NCBI GenBank assembly: GCA_014621425.1
Contig: JAANBB010000374.1
Span: 1-40,046 of the forward strand
DNA: 40,046 bases
Source of the DNA: Cylindrodendrum hubeiense
Taxonomy: Eukaryota > Ascomycota > Sordariomycetes > Hypocreales > Nectriaceae
Reading direction: 5' to 3'
A program made the translations under genes and the position numbers. The notes beneath the pieces were generated by a model that was given only the letters and a program-made list of their open reading frames with translations, did not search any database and was not told where the DNA came from. Shown here piece by piece: positions 19,387 to 29,687 of the stretch (the stretch's first letter is position 1; each line of letters starts with the position of its first letter).

Positions 19387-21468
19387 ATGGGGGGAATAAA
19401 GGACGATTCCAAGACACCTCTTGTCGATATTGCTGAGGGCCATGGCAGATCCATAGCCTCACTCCTCGTTGATATCCAAAAGAGTAAAGATAAAAAACCT
19501 CTGACCAAACACCTCCGTTTCATCAAACACCTTGAATACCTCTACCTAGACTGGAATGCCCTGCAAAGACTGGGTTTGTCCGACCACTACTCAGCGCACC
19601 CAGCCCAGCAAATCCCACTACTGCGAGACTGGACCAATGCTTTTGCTGACAAAGCCTTCGTCGCTTTATCTTACACTTGGAAGCCGTCCGAGCATGAAGA
19701 CATTGACTGTGTCAAATATGCCGTTCAAAATAGGGAGCGAAAACAGTGCTTTCCATCCCCAGTTCGGGATTGCGTCTTCGATCGCGTCTTCGCCTACATG
19801 CGCCATGTCAAGGTGGGACGGCTTTGGATAGACAGACATTGCGTCAAACAGAAAGTTTCCTGCGAAAGGCCATTTTGTAATCACTCGAAGTGCAATCAGA
19901 AGAAAGCCGCCGTCCAGACAATGGACCTCGTTTACAAATGGAGCAAGCACCCCGTCGCTTTGCTTGGAAGGCCGATTGAGTCAAAATGTGACTTAGATCT
20001 TCTGTTTAAGATTATGAAAGAAGAACTCATCGGCGAGGATCCAGAAACAGGCCGAACCCGAATCTCGCAACCAAAAGGCCAACAGGAGGCTTTGCGAGCC
20101 TTGGGATTGCTATACAGCATAACGACAGACCTTTGGTGGAGAAGAGCCTGGACATTTCAGGAAAATTACCGGTCAACCACAAGAATGGTTCTACTAATTC
20201 GACATCCCCCAGAATTGGAGGAGCTAAAAAAGGCCTACAAAGACTTTCGCAATGTCCCGTGCGAAATATGCATCAAGTCGGTGAAATTTTGCAGGAGCGC
20301 TACTCGGCTGTGCCAGGAAATCCAGTCCCATGTTCCAAAACCAGCATATATAAAGGGCCACGTGGATCATGTTCTCGACACTGCAGGAAGGTACACCGAG
20401 CTGCTAGAAGGATCAGGTTCAATGTCCCCGTCTATAGTCCACGACATCCAGAAGAGAGATGTGGGCATAGAGTCGGACCGTTTGGCCATCATCGCCAACT
20501 GTTGCCAGTATCCAATCCAATTGGACATCGAAAAACTGGAGAGCGAGTCTCAAAGTATCAGTCTGTCGGTTTTGGCATTGTGTTTAATTAATGGAGAAAT
20601 TATCCACAACAGCGCTGTCAAGGCAACCTCTACAATGTCCAATATGACGATGTCCAAATACCTCAAGACACAGTCATTCGACGGTTTTCATGCTCCTAAC
20701 AGTAAACGCCCCCTGACTTTCAACGAAGGCTGTCGATTCTTTGACGTTCATCTAGACAGACGTGGCATCATAACGAACGGTCATCTATGGAAACTGGGCA
20801 AGGTCATCGAGACGGCGCGGTTCTCTCCCAAATTGCCATGGGTAGAAGAAGCAACCAACGGTTTGGAACCAGACCAGCGGAAACGGCTCACCCAACTCGC
20901 CAAGGTGCTAAATAAAATCCATGAGACTACTCTGGCAAGCGAGATCGACGGTTACCTGCGCTCCGATTCTATCAGCACTAGTGACCAAAAGGAGGAAATG
21001 AATTTCCCCAAACTTTATATGCGTCATATGGCTGCTGAACTGGCTGCAGCAATCAAGAATCGCAAAACACTCCGATTAGGGAGTATCTGTGATCCTGACC
21101 AGCCGGGTGCTCCATGCACTGCAGTATTCATTTGGGGTGATGATACACCTGGAGATGGAAATATCGAGAAAGAGAGAAATCTGGGCAACGGGAGCAATTC
21201 ATTTACGCCAAGCCGGAGGGTTGGACAATCATTCGTCTTCACAGCCTCACGCCCCAGAAAGCCCGGTTGTGAGCGATACGACACCAACGATACAGATCAT
21301 CACGTATCCCTGGAGGTGGACTGGCCAAAATCAGGAAGGAAGAGAAGTCGAAGTCTCCCACGGCTATTTGTCAAGGATTGGCTCTTTGGGTTATGCTTTT
21401 TTTACGGCCGCCCGAGGAGACAGGTTATTTTCCCGTGGCCAGCTGAGTTGCAACAGGTTGCTTCATAA
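19387..21468 (+). CDS. HET-domain protein (heterokaryon incompatibility type)
   Basis: HET domains trigger cell death during non-self recognition between fungal strains (family knowledge). A single exon of 693 residues starts at an ATG in a good context (AAACATGG). The domain spans about residues 88-262: FVALSYTW (91-98), RLWIDRHCVKQ (145-155) and WWRRAWTFQE (250-259). The middle motif departs from the usual LWIDALCINQ form. A cysteine-rich insert (SCERPFCNHSKCNQ) follows it. The long C-terminal part is of unknown function and ends with a hydrophobic block (LFVKDWLFGLCFFYG) that fits the tail of related HET proteins as far as I recall. An overlapping frame at 21089-21676 is judged a shadow. 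The gene is divergent from the Helo-like/ankyrin gene. Confidence 0.85.
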   Translation: MGGIKDDSKTPLVDIAEGHGRSIASLLVDIQKSKDKKPLTKHLRFIKHLEYLYLDWNALQRLGLSDHYSAHPAQQIPLLRDWTNAFADKAFVALSYTWKPSEHEDIDCVKYAVQNRERKQCFPSPVRDCVFDRVFAYMRHVKVGRLWIDRHCVKQKVSCERPFCNHSKCNQKKAAVQTMDLVYKWSKHPVALLGRPIESKCDLDLLFKIMKEELIGEDPETGRTRISQPKGQQEALRALGLLYSITTDLWWRRAWTFQENYRSTTRMVLLIRHPPELEELKKAYKDFRNVPCEICIKSVKFCRSATRLCQEIQSHVPKPAYIKGHVDHVLDTAGRYTELLEGSGSMSPSIVHDIQKRDVGIESDRLAIIANCCQYPIQLDIEKLESESQSISLSVLALCLINGEIIHNSAVKATSTMSNMTMSKYLKTQSFDGFHAPNSKRPLTFNEGCRFFDVHLDRRGIITNGHLWKLGKVIETARFSPKLPWVEEATNGLEPDQRKRLTQLAKVLNKIHETTLASEIDGYLRSDSISTSDQKEEMNFPKLYMRHMAAELAAAIKNRKTLRLGSICDPDQPGAPCTAVFIWGDDTPGDGNIEKERNLGNGSNSFTPSRRVGQSFVFTASRPRKPGCERYDTNDTDHHVSLEVDWPKSGRKRSRSLPRLFVKDWLFGLCFFYGRPRRQVIFPWPAELQQVAS

Positions 21469-21894
21469 TTTCTTTACAGAATTTCCAGAAGGTCTTGTCA
21501 TCTATGCTTGGATTTCCACGCCAATACCGTGTACTGCAATTATACGAAGCAGCCATCTTATAATATCAAAGAATAGTATAAGAGCAATTAAGTCCGTGCA
21601 CGAAATAGCAAGCCAACCACAGCAAGGCGAGTCGTCTGTAAAAAGAGACCTCTTGATTGTATATCGGTGGCTGTAATCTTCAGGCAGTTCCGCATCCTGA
21701 AGTCCTCGAAGACGGCTTCTGTCAAAGGTCCCTAGTAAGGCAGTGTATTTATAGGAACGTCGTGGATTATGCCTGGGAGTTCCTAAGCTTTTATACCACC
21801 AAGGCTCGCCTCGCAATAAATTCTGAGGAATATAGACGTTGAATATAGTGAGATGGGGACAGTTTGATACGAGGATGGAGACTCTTTTTAACCT
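21469..21894. other. Short gap after the HET gene
   Basis: AT-rich, about 430 bp. The open frames (up to 21676, and 21657-21842) have no recognisable motif. It ends with TTTTTAACCTATGCTGGATCTTGTCAG-like sequence (21883-21911) that would make a good branch point and acceptor for the fragment that follows. Confidence 0.4.
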
Positions 21895-22185
21895 ATGCTG
21901 GATCTTGTCAGTATCCGACGACCAACCGAAAAAGGCCTTATTGAAGCAATCCTCCTACTCGGGGCTATATTGCTGCTGCGGCTTCTGAACCAGGAGAACG
22001 CACAATTGGGAGTAGTGGCAATGTTCACAGTTCTGTTTGCAGCCAGTGTTGGAGTCTTGACAAATTTAAGAAGAGCAGATATATTTGGCTCTACCGCTGC
22101 ATATGCCACTGTGCTCGTTGTCTTTGTCTCTTCGCCGACGTCAAATCCAGCCGTGGGCAATTGCAGATGCGTTACCAGCACTTGA
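21895..22185 (+). pseudogene. Fragment resembling the C-terminal membrane part of DUF6594 proteins
   Basis: A 96-residue open frame with three closely spaced hydrophobic segments: LIEAILLLGAILLLRLL, LGVVAMFTVLFAASVGVL and GSTAAYATVLVVFVSS. The last one, TAAYAxVLVVFV, is the characteristic final helix of fungal DUF6594 proteins, which end in three such helices. The N-terminal helical part of that family was not found upstream, and TAA stops the frame just before the ATG. A splice acceptor at 21909-21911 could instead make this the last exon of an unseen gene. It is thus either a gene remnant or a terminal exon; a real small protein is less likely. Confidence 0.4.
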
Positions 22186-22539
22186 ATCATAACAGGATGC
22201 AGGTTTTCTATTCAATGCGATCCAACATCCTATATGGGTGTCTTACATGGCTTTTCGTGAAACATTTGGTCAATTCATATGCGAGGGATTCAAGGGAGCT
22301 TTTTTGTTTGCAATTTTGACTGTTGAGCTAGAGATATAGAAGGGAAAATCCATTTTATAGGACAAAATTCACACGACATGTAGATAAACTAACTCATAAT
22401 AATTGCCGTTCGCATAGCCAGATATCAGACTTAAGAAAAAAGACAATCGAGTGTGCATTGGGATTTTATACCCAACTGAATACAAACTGGAGATATTCCT
22501 AGCCAATCATTTAATTCACGGATCCATTTCTCCCGTGCT
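22186..22539. other. AT-rich gap between convergent frames
   Basis: About 350 bp without a recognisable gene. It probably serves as the 3' flank of the gene that ends at 22540 on the minus strand. Confidence 0.4.
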
Positions 22540-23736
22540 TCATATCTCTTGCCATGAAGTAGGTGAGATACCCTGAGTGTTGACCACATCCAGATACCCC
22601 TCAGAGCTTTCAGCAACTTCGTTCCACTTCGTATCGACCTCAGTGGCATCCTGAATACTGAATGGCCCTCTGGTTGTGGCGTCAATTTCCTGTCCGAACT
22701 GAATACATGCAGCTTCCATACTCCCAAGAGTTTCAAGTGTACTTGCGATGCCAGACATTAGTTCGTTCAAGGGCTTTTGAATAACCTCGAAAGAGGCCAC
22801 AGTGCGTTCCGCAACGCTAATGGACACTTCGACAAGCCGTAGGAACATCGATAGCTCGTTAAGACTCAACTTCCCGAATAGGACCTCTCCCATCTGCGCG
22901 GCAGTAACTGGATCCTTTATCGACTGAATGATACCACTGACGGTACGCCATGTTTTCTGGACTTCTTCGACACGCTCCTGGGTCAAAGCACTGGGAGTCT
23001 CAGCCCCATCTCCCTCTTTTAGTTCGGTGTCCTCTTCTTCTCCCCCGCTGCTGTTTTCCAAAAGACCTCCTGATGAGAAAAGAGCGGGAATAGATGCAAA
23101 AGCAGTCCCGGAGCAGACAGCAATTGAAATGACAGACACCAGTTCGCCGGTAGCGTAGCCCATCAGGCATTTTTTGAGAATGATACCCGTTACGTTATCT
23201 CGGTATGCTTTATTGTCGCCATGCGTGTCTGGTTTGGTGGCTGCAATCGTTTGTTTGAGCTCAGCGATAGAGTCCTTCATCCGTTTGAGTTTATCGATAA
23301 ACTCGGGAGAAATTTGGGATGCAAACGCATTGACTGTAGCTGCCTGTCTGTGTGCTGCAGAGATAGAGGTCAATGTGCCTTTAAGAAAGACTGCTAGAGA
23401 GATCCTTTCTTTAGCGAGGTTGATAGAGCGTCTCCCCTGAAGAAGGGCGGTAGTGTTGATCTTCTGCACTGTATCGTAGTGGCCTGCAGCGAGCTTTACA
23501 TAAGATGACCGAAGGTTATGGACAACTTCTAGAAGTGTAACCACACGATTGGCTTCGCTATCCCAATAACTGATGTCGTTGGTAAATCTCAGGGTCTGCA
23601 GTTTGTTGAACTCCTCCCATACATCTTGAGAATTCTTAGTTTGATCTTTCAACTGTTGGGATAAGGACTGAGGTGAAACAACGTCGATTAAGTCCCCTCC
23701 AGCTCTTCCACTTCCAGAAACATCCGAATCCGTCAT
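22540..23736 (-). CDS. Unrecognised helical protein with a central hydrophobic hairpin (alpha-pore-former-like shape)
   Basis: I do not recognise this family by sequence. The single exon codes for 398 residues. Residues ~20-180 look like long amphipathic helices (SISYWDSEANRV-type heptads, FIDKLKRMKDSIAELKQ). A hydrophobic stretch at ~190-225 (CLMGYATGELVSVISIAVC, SGTAFASIPALF) follows, then a very acidic loop at 226-245 (SGGEEEDTELKEGDG), then more helices to ~350 (RVEEVQKTWRTVSGIIQSI, ELSMFLRLVEVSISVAERTV). Two helical halves around a hydrophobic hairpin recall alpha-pore-forming proteins of the ClyA/Hbl/XaxA kind, which is a comparison of shape only. There is no signal peptide, so the product is probably intracellular. 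It sits beside HET and Helo-like genes. Alternatives: a structural coiled-coil protein or another membrane-associated helical protein. Confidence 0.7.
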   Translation of the reverse strand: MTDSDVSGSGRAGGDLIDVVSPQSLSQQLKDQTKNSQDVWEEFNKLQTLRFTNDISYWDSEANRVVTLLEVVHNLRSSYVKLAAGHYDTVQKINTTALLQGRRSINLAKERISLAVFLKGTLTSISAAHRQAATVNAFASQISPEFIDKLKRMKDSIAELKQTIAATKPDTHGDNKAYRDNVTGIILKKCLMGYATGELVSVISIAVCSGTAFASIPALFSSGGLLENSSGGEEEDTELKEGDGAETPSALTQERVEEVQKTWRTVSGIIQSIKDPVTAAQMGEVLFGKLSLNELSMFLRLVEVSISVAERTVASFEVIQKPLNELMSGIASTLETLGSMEAACIQFGQEIDATTRGPFSIQDATEVDTKWNEVAESSEGYLDVVNTQGISPTSWQEI

Positions 23737-25543
23737 TGTTTCTATATCGCGCTGAGCGTCAGACAGTATGATGAGATGCCTGATTTCGAGAACCTATCGG
23801 GCCGAAATGTAGAAGGAAAAAGGGACCAGGTACGCTAACGATGATGAGAGCACCGTATTCACGCTGGGAGATGGTAGCAGGGAAGATCAATCTATGATCG
23901 TCCACTACAACAGAGCTCTATCGGGTGTGCGCCCTTTTAAGGGACTACTCACGACATGGGCTACTACGACCAACCCCTCAACGCCGGCTACGGAAAAAGA
24001 CTAGTTCGTACATTGACTAAGTGGGGGCGCCGAATGAGGTTTCCACGGGCACAAATCAGGTTGGGCTTGTTTTGTTTTAGCTGCCTCCACAAGCTAGACG
24101 GCTTGACTGCCATGAAACTATCGATTTTCTTTCCATACAAATCAACCACGTATCAAAAATCGCACCATGTGGGGGTTAAGCTGCATTTCAGCTCTGTCTT
24201 GCACAGGCCGCAATTGGCCCACATGATACTCCCCTCCTCACTGAGGAAAAGTGTTGGACCTGTCACCACATGCAAGTATGAGACATGCAACGTATTTCCG
24301 TATTGACGGCACCGGGATTAAAAAAAATATTAAGACCGTTGTTCATATTAATTATTTAGCCTGGTTTATTATTATCTCTAGTCACCTTTTTATGATATTT
24401 CACCCTCGAAACTAAGAACTAGATGATGAACCTCATCAGTGTAATAAAATGACACTGTTAATTCTCTCACACTGGAAAGAATGTTTATAAGTTTGCCGTG
24501 AGGTACCGAACTGAACGACTCCGTCATCGAAACCTGGTTACTGGAGGGTTGGAAGTTGCGGTTAAATGTGGCAACTGGCGTAAGCCCAGATTGTCGTGCC
24601 CATGGAATGACCTTGGGCAGGTTCTACCTTTTCACCGAAGACGAAGTGACTTTCTCTTTACAAGTGAAAGTGGGGGTCACTCAGTTCAGTGTTAGACTGT
24701 CAAATATGGTGGCCTTTGATATTGACAGATGAATCTTAATTGTTAACAAGCTCTTCACTTAGGGATTCTCCTCCGAATTCATATATGATTTCTTGGGCCT
24801 GATTCTAGAATACTTTGTAAAGGTAAGATAGTCAGAGACTAGCAAGGGACTGCAACGTCCCGCAAAGTTGGATCGTATGGCACAAAGCCCAACAGGATCC
24901 CACCTAGACAGCAAACCCGTGCTCTCGGCATCTTCTTTTGGAAAGGATATTCCAAATGACACAAATCTAACAAGTGCCCTATGGGCCATTTTCCGAAGAA
25001 AATTAAGGATGGCGTATGGCGGGTAATATTTACGATAGCTTCTGCGCCTAAGGTATGTTCAGCATCAAGGTATGGTTAAGCAACATGTGGCGACTATTCC
25101 GGCTACCTTTTAGTACCAGGACCTCAATCCCAAAGTGTCATTCACTATTGAAGGTGGGAATTTTGTGCATAAGGGGGGTGGCGGTGGAGAGTGGAGTGCA
25201 TGCCGCGACGTTGAGGGCGACTATATCTTCTCGCTAAGGACAAAGCCAGTTTCGGAAGACTGCGTTAGGGAATTACGTTAAGCGCCCAGTTTTTAAAGTG
25301 ACTGGTTAATCTTGGTATGTTACCGAGAGAGAAACTGGAGAATAAAGATAACCGCAATGCGATTTACTCATATTAATTCTGAATAATAATTCTGGCTCTG
25401 ATAGCTCAGTCTATGTTCATGTTCCCTGAACGCCACTCCCAGCCAAGCTCTAATTACTCTGCAGGGTATACCACTTCTAATCCAGGTCTTCTAACAAATT
25501 GCACAAGAAATTGTATACAGTCGGACGTAGGCGATTGTATCCC
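23737..25543. other. 1.8-kb AT-rich intergenic region
   Basis: No gene recognised. The 24300-24480 part is very AT-rich. The longest frame (23956-24306 on +) starts MGYYDQPLNAGYGKR but has no motif and no typical splice sites. A loose inverted similarity between ~24505 and ~24690 (CTGAAC/GTTCAG) is too short to call an element. Confidence 0.45.
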
Positions 25544-27058
25544 TCATACTCTATGATAAACCTTGGTGACAACGCCCATTTCCGCATCGTTGGTAGATTT
25601 ATCCCCGTTTTCGCTGCTCGTCGAACCGTCGTCCCTTCCGAATGCAACGCCGTTCGTGCCGAGGTGCTGCGGTGATATACGTCCGTCCTTGGGGCCGATC
25701 TCTTCCGACGTGATGTGCACTTCGTTTTTTTGGTAGATCTTGAGCGGAATGTTGTACCCGGCGTTGATCTGCTCTTGGCTCTCTGACGGGCTGATATCCA
25801 GGTCGTTGACGCCGGTCCTGATTCTAGTCGTGTGCTCCTCGCGCGTGTGGCTGCCGAGGTTTCCGTATGCGGATCGCAGTCGGTTCGTCGCCTCGCCGGT
25901 GCGCTGGCCTGAGGACTTGCCGTACTTGGCTGAGAAGGATCCGAGGCGGAAGACACGCTGCATGAACGTCCAGGTAAGGGGAAGGTTGGCGGTGATAATG
26001 GCGGTCGATACTTCGCGGATATACCAGTAGATCCAGTCGCTGCCGTAGGGGTCGCCCAAGCTGTAGTACTTGCTGAGGCAAGCTGCCAGAATCTAGTATC
26101 GATTAGTTGAGTGCTTCAAAGCAACGATGGGACGTCGTGAGGTAAACTTACCGAGAATCCACCTAACGCAAAGACAGCGCAGAGAATAATCTTCCTCTTC
26201 AAAGGCAGCTGGGATTGGAGAAAGACAGGCATAGGCAGGGCGATGATCATGATATCAGTAGATATGTTCATGACGGTGTTGGTAATCATGTGATTTGTTT
26301 CAGCTGAGCAGTTCACTGATAGAGGTGTTAGTTTAGTTGTGTTCCCCGCGAACTCTACTGTTCCGTCAAGGTGGAATGGCGACTCACTATCATTTGGAGG
26401 GACCTTCCAGTAGTTTGTGAAGGGTCGGCACCACGCCGCGAAGAACAAGATCTCCATGATGACGAAGCTGGCAACAACATATCCTGCAACGATCTTGACC
26501 AACCAGTTTTGCCTCAGACTCGTTCTACAGCCGCACAGGTCAGTACTATGACGACATGGTTGATTGAGATGCAGGGTACTCACGTTAGGCGACTATACAT
26601 GACTAACAGGCAAGCCTTGACGCCCCAGATGGTAATCATCTGCATCTGCTCCGTGACGATGACCAACTTGGACCCATACTGGCGGTCTTTGATGGTCTCG
26701 GGAGTAAGGACGATCTTGTCGTCGGGGTTGATGAGATTCGTGGGCGTATAGGTCAAGACCTTGACGACGACCAAGAGAATGGTATATGTTACCTAATAGG
26801 ACGATCAGCATGTGCCATGGTTGCATTGTGACTAAAGGCTTCGTACAATGGTGAGTAGCATAAGGTAATCGTCGACCCGCATTCCTCTGAAAGATCCGTA
26901 AAGCATTCTTCGGGATATCCTGAACATTAAACTGGGTGAGCCCACATGCCGAGGAAGCTGTCAAACTGTTGCGACGGGGCCAAGACGTACATTCGAACCG
27001 CGACGACGGCCACGGTCAGGGCGTACCACGTCCATAACTCGGCGAGTAGAGCCGACAT
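25544..27058 (-). CDS. Seven-helix integral membrane protein, fungal rhodopsin (SAT4-like) domain
   Basis: Membrane protein of the large fungal SAT4/PTH11-related group with seven helices; its role is not established. Six exons on the minus strand, 27058-26991, 26919-26847, 26792-26584, 26524-26388, 26315-26152 and 26092-25544, give 399 residues, all junctions in frame. Introns are 54-72 nt, four with clear CTAAC/CTAAT/CTGAC branch points; the donor of intron 2 (GTACGA) is weak. Family marks seen: ELWTWYALTVAVVAVRM in helix 1, GMRVDDYLMLLTIV, MQMITIWGVKACLLVMYSRL, ILFFAAWCRPFTNYW, CSAETNHMITNTVMNISTDIMIIALPMPVF and ACLSKYYSL...DWIYWYIREVSTAIITANLPL. The ~130-residue tail is polar and probably cytosolic. 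No neighbour shares an obvious pathway with it. Confidence 0.88.
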
Positions 27059-29687
27059 GGCTACTGTGCAGCTGCTGTTCGCAGGCTTTACTCAACTTGC
27101 GGCTACTGATGGGATGCAGCGAGCCAGACTCCGAGCAAAAGACAGGGTGAGGAGCAAAGTTTGCACATGAAGACGGAGTAGGGATGCCCGCATTTTCAGG
27201 GACTTTTGTTCCCCGTGCGTCGAGGACAGTTTATGGGTCTGATTGTGGTGCTTGCGGTCGGGACCCCCTATTGTACGAACTGGGAAGCTTGACGGAACGC
27301 CGATGGAGCAGTCCCGATTCCACGAACCTGCATCCACCAATACCACGTGAAGCAACGGTTTGATCATCCCATTTCTGTCGCTCTGGCCGTCATCGGCGCC
27401 CCTACCAGTGGGCACACAAGGGCGTGGCTTACCAAAGTGGCTTTCCTCCGTCCAACCATGAAGCCTGGCGAGTCAGAGTCCAGCCAAGCCATCGGATCGC
27501 GCACAACACCCTTGAGAGACAGGCCCAGGACCCTGGAACGCGCACCGAAGATTCTACGGCGTCGTTCGGAGGCTGGCACGATGTGGTTCGCCGGGCTGGG
27601 CAGGAGGCGGGCACTAGGGGATACTAGTCTAGATAGCCTCGGCGGCTTTGCTCAGTTCGGGCCGGCGCTTGGCTGATGCCCTAGACTAGATTTCGTAACA
27701 CAGAGATCGATATCGATCCGGTCGCACACCTGGCTCCAACGGTGCTTCAGAGTGGATGGCTGTGGATGAATCTGAGCTGGCCTTGCGAAATCGAATCGTG
27801 TGATGGACCGCGAACAGACCCCCACTCCCTTACCCCTAGGCCCGAACAGGGAGCTGACAGCGATGACCTGCGTTGATCATTTTTGACATCTCAGGGCAGA
27901 CCACATGGCTGCAGGGACAAGGCCAGTAACGGAAACCAGTCAGGCCATGCCATGACAGAGGATTCCGCCTGGTCCCCAGACACCAGAATCGAGGATCTGC
28001 GCTGCCCCAAAGTCAAAAACTGTAAGCAGACGGGCGCCGCAGCTTGCACAGTTTGGGGTGGGATTGCCCAGATATCAGGGCATCGGGGAATATTGGTGAG
28101 ACACAGTAAGCGGCGACGTGGTGAGGGATCTTCTGAGGCAGAAATGGTTCCCGTTGCTCTGTGCCGAAGCTGAATATCCCCCTGTCACCAGCCCGTTAGT
28201 GCGACGCCATGTCCGCTTCCAGCCATCCACATCGCCACCTGCCTCGTAATCCTGGCTCCTCCGTGACTTCCGAGGCTTTGGTTCGATGAAGGATTATTGC
28301 CGCAGGCCGCAGGACACTGGATGTCAGGGCTGAGCTTTGTCTGACGCCCTGCCACTCTGAGACAACGCCGCAATCGCGACATCGACAGCCAGATTCCGAG
28401 CACATCCAGAGGGAACAACATTATTGCGGGAACACAGAGCACGGAATCCTCCGGCTTGGCACGCCACTAAGCTAGCGCACCATTCTTATTGTCCTTCCTT
28501 GTGCCGCCCTACCGTGGTGGAGTACAGACTTTTCTGGCCCGCTTCATCTCGGTTGCTGCAGGCACATCACGCGCATCCATCCATCACGATGCGATCACTG
28601 ACCATCACAGCAACAGCAAAAGCAACGCGCAAACGCGGGGAAAAGAGGGGGTTCACACCACGGTATTAATCATCGTTTTCGATAGTTCTGTGGGCTTGCA
28701 CGGATCTCTTCGCTTGTCTCCTGCTCTGACTGGCTGCGTTGCTTAGACTGACTCGCAGTGAATGGCGCGGCAATCAATCTTCTGGTTGCGTAATACATTG
28801 ACCGTCATCGTACCACCCTTGTGTCGTCCATGCTAATTTATTCTCTATCCGTTGCCAAGTCCATGGCCAAGCATGGCGGAGAATCGGCTCCCTCCTTCGG
28901 AGCAAGTGACAAATGCGTCCTCGTCGCCGCTATAGGGTAACTACCTCGATTTTTGATCATTCCAACCGGAGATTATCGAAGGGTCTCGACCCCAGCCTCA
29001 ATCGGGTTCTATCTTTCAGCTTGACATTGGTTTTGTGTCAGACTTTACTTATCCAAATTCTATCTAGAAACTCTCCCCCGATGAGGGAACTTAATGTAAT
29101 ATCTGGTGTGTGTCTCATAGTGCGTCTTACACTTCGTTGATCGATTCAACTTTGCAGGCCTACCAAGCTAGTTTTCCCCAGTCGTAACCTTGGTGGAGAA
29201 ACCTGCAAAATTCTGGTCTAGGTACTTAAGATCTGGACCACCTCTACAAAACTTACCTATGTCTAGTTCGGTTGTGTGGGCAGTAAGGGCCAAGAAAGAA
29301 TGACCTAAGGCAAGCAAGCAAACCGCGTGCGCAGCAACTCTCTTGCCTAAAATATCATTTGGTTCGATTGTATTATGACCGTTTTTTTACTGAATTTCTT
29401 CGATCTGTCTGATGGTATTGAATAAGGCTCTGAAAACAAATAAATAGAAATGGAAAACTTTGTTGAAGAGTTCATATTCGGAGGGGCTAACCATGTTTGG
29501 CTTCATGACGCGAGAGAGCGTAGTAATGAAGAGCTTTGATAGCCAAACATGCATATGTAACACCATCCACAACAAATTTTCTCCGCTACTTCAGAGGGAA
29601 ATAGAACATAAAGATATACATCTGGTTAAATTGGAGCCCAACCGCTATTGCATTCAGCCTTTCATATAAGTAAGCAAGACGCAGACC
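27059..29687. other. 2.6-kb intergenic region without recognised genes
   Basis: The first 1.6 kb is GC-rich, so many short frames stay open (27347-27676, 27883-28173), but none shows a domain, a typical intron pattern or a signal peptide. The last ~600 bp is AT-rich. No tRNA, repeat array or transposase signature was found by eye. Confidence 0.45.

Noticed and set aside
21089..21676. 195-residue frame overlapping the end of the HET gene
   Set aside because: The HET frame ends with a plausible family-like tail (LFVKDWLFGLCFFYG), so the overlapping frame is taken as a shadow; a frameshift in the HET tail cannot be fully excluded.
24500..24700. Possible miniature element with CTGAAC/GTTCAG ends
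   Set aside because: Only 7-8 bp match in the arms, with no target duplication; compatible with chance in 1.8 kb of noncoding DNA.
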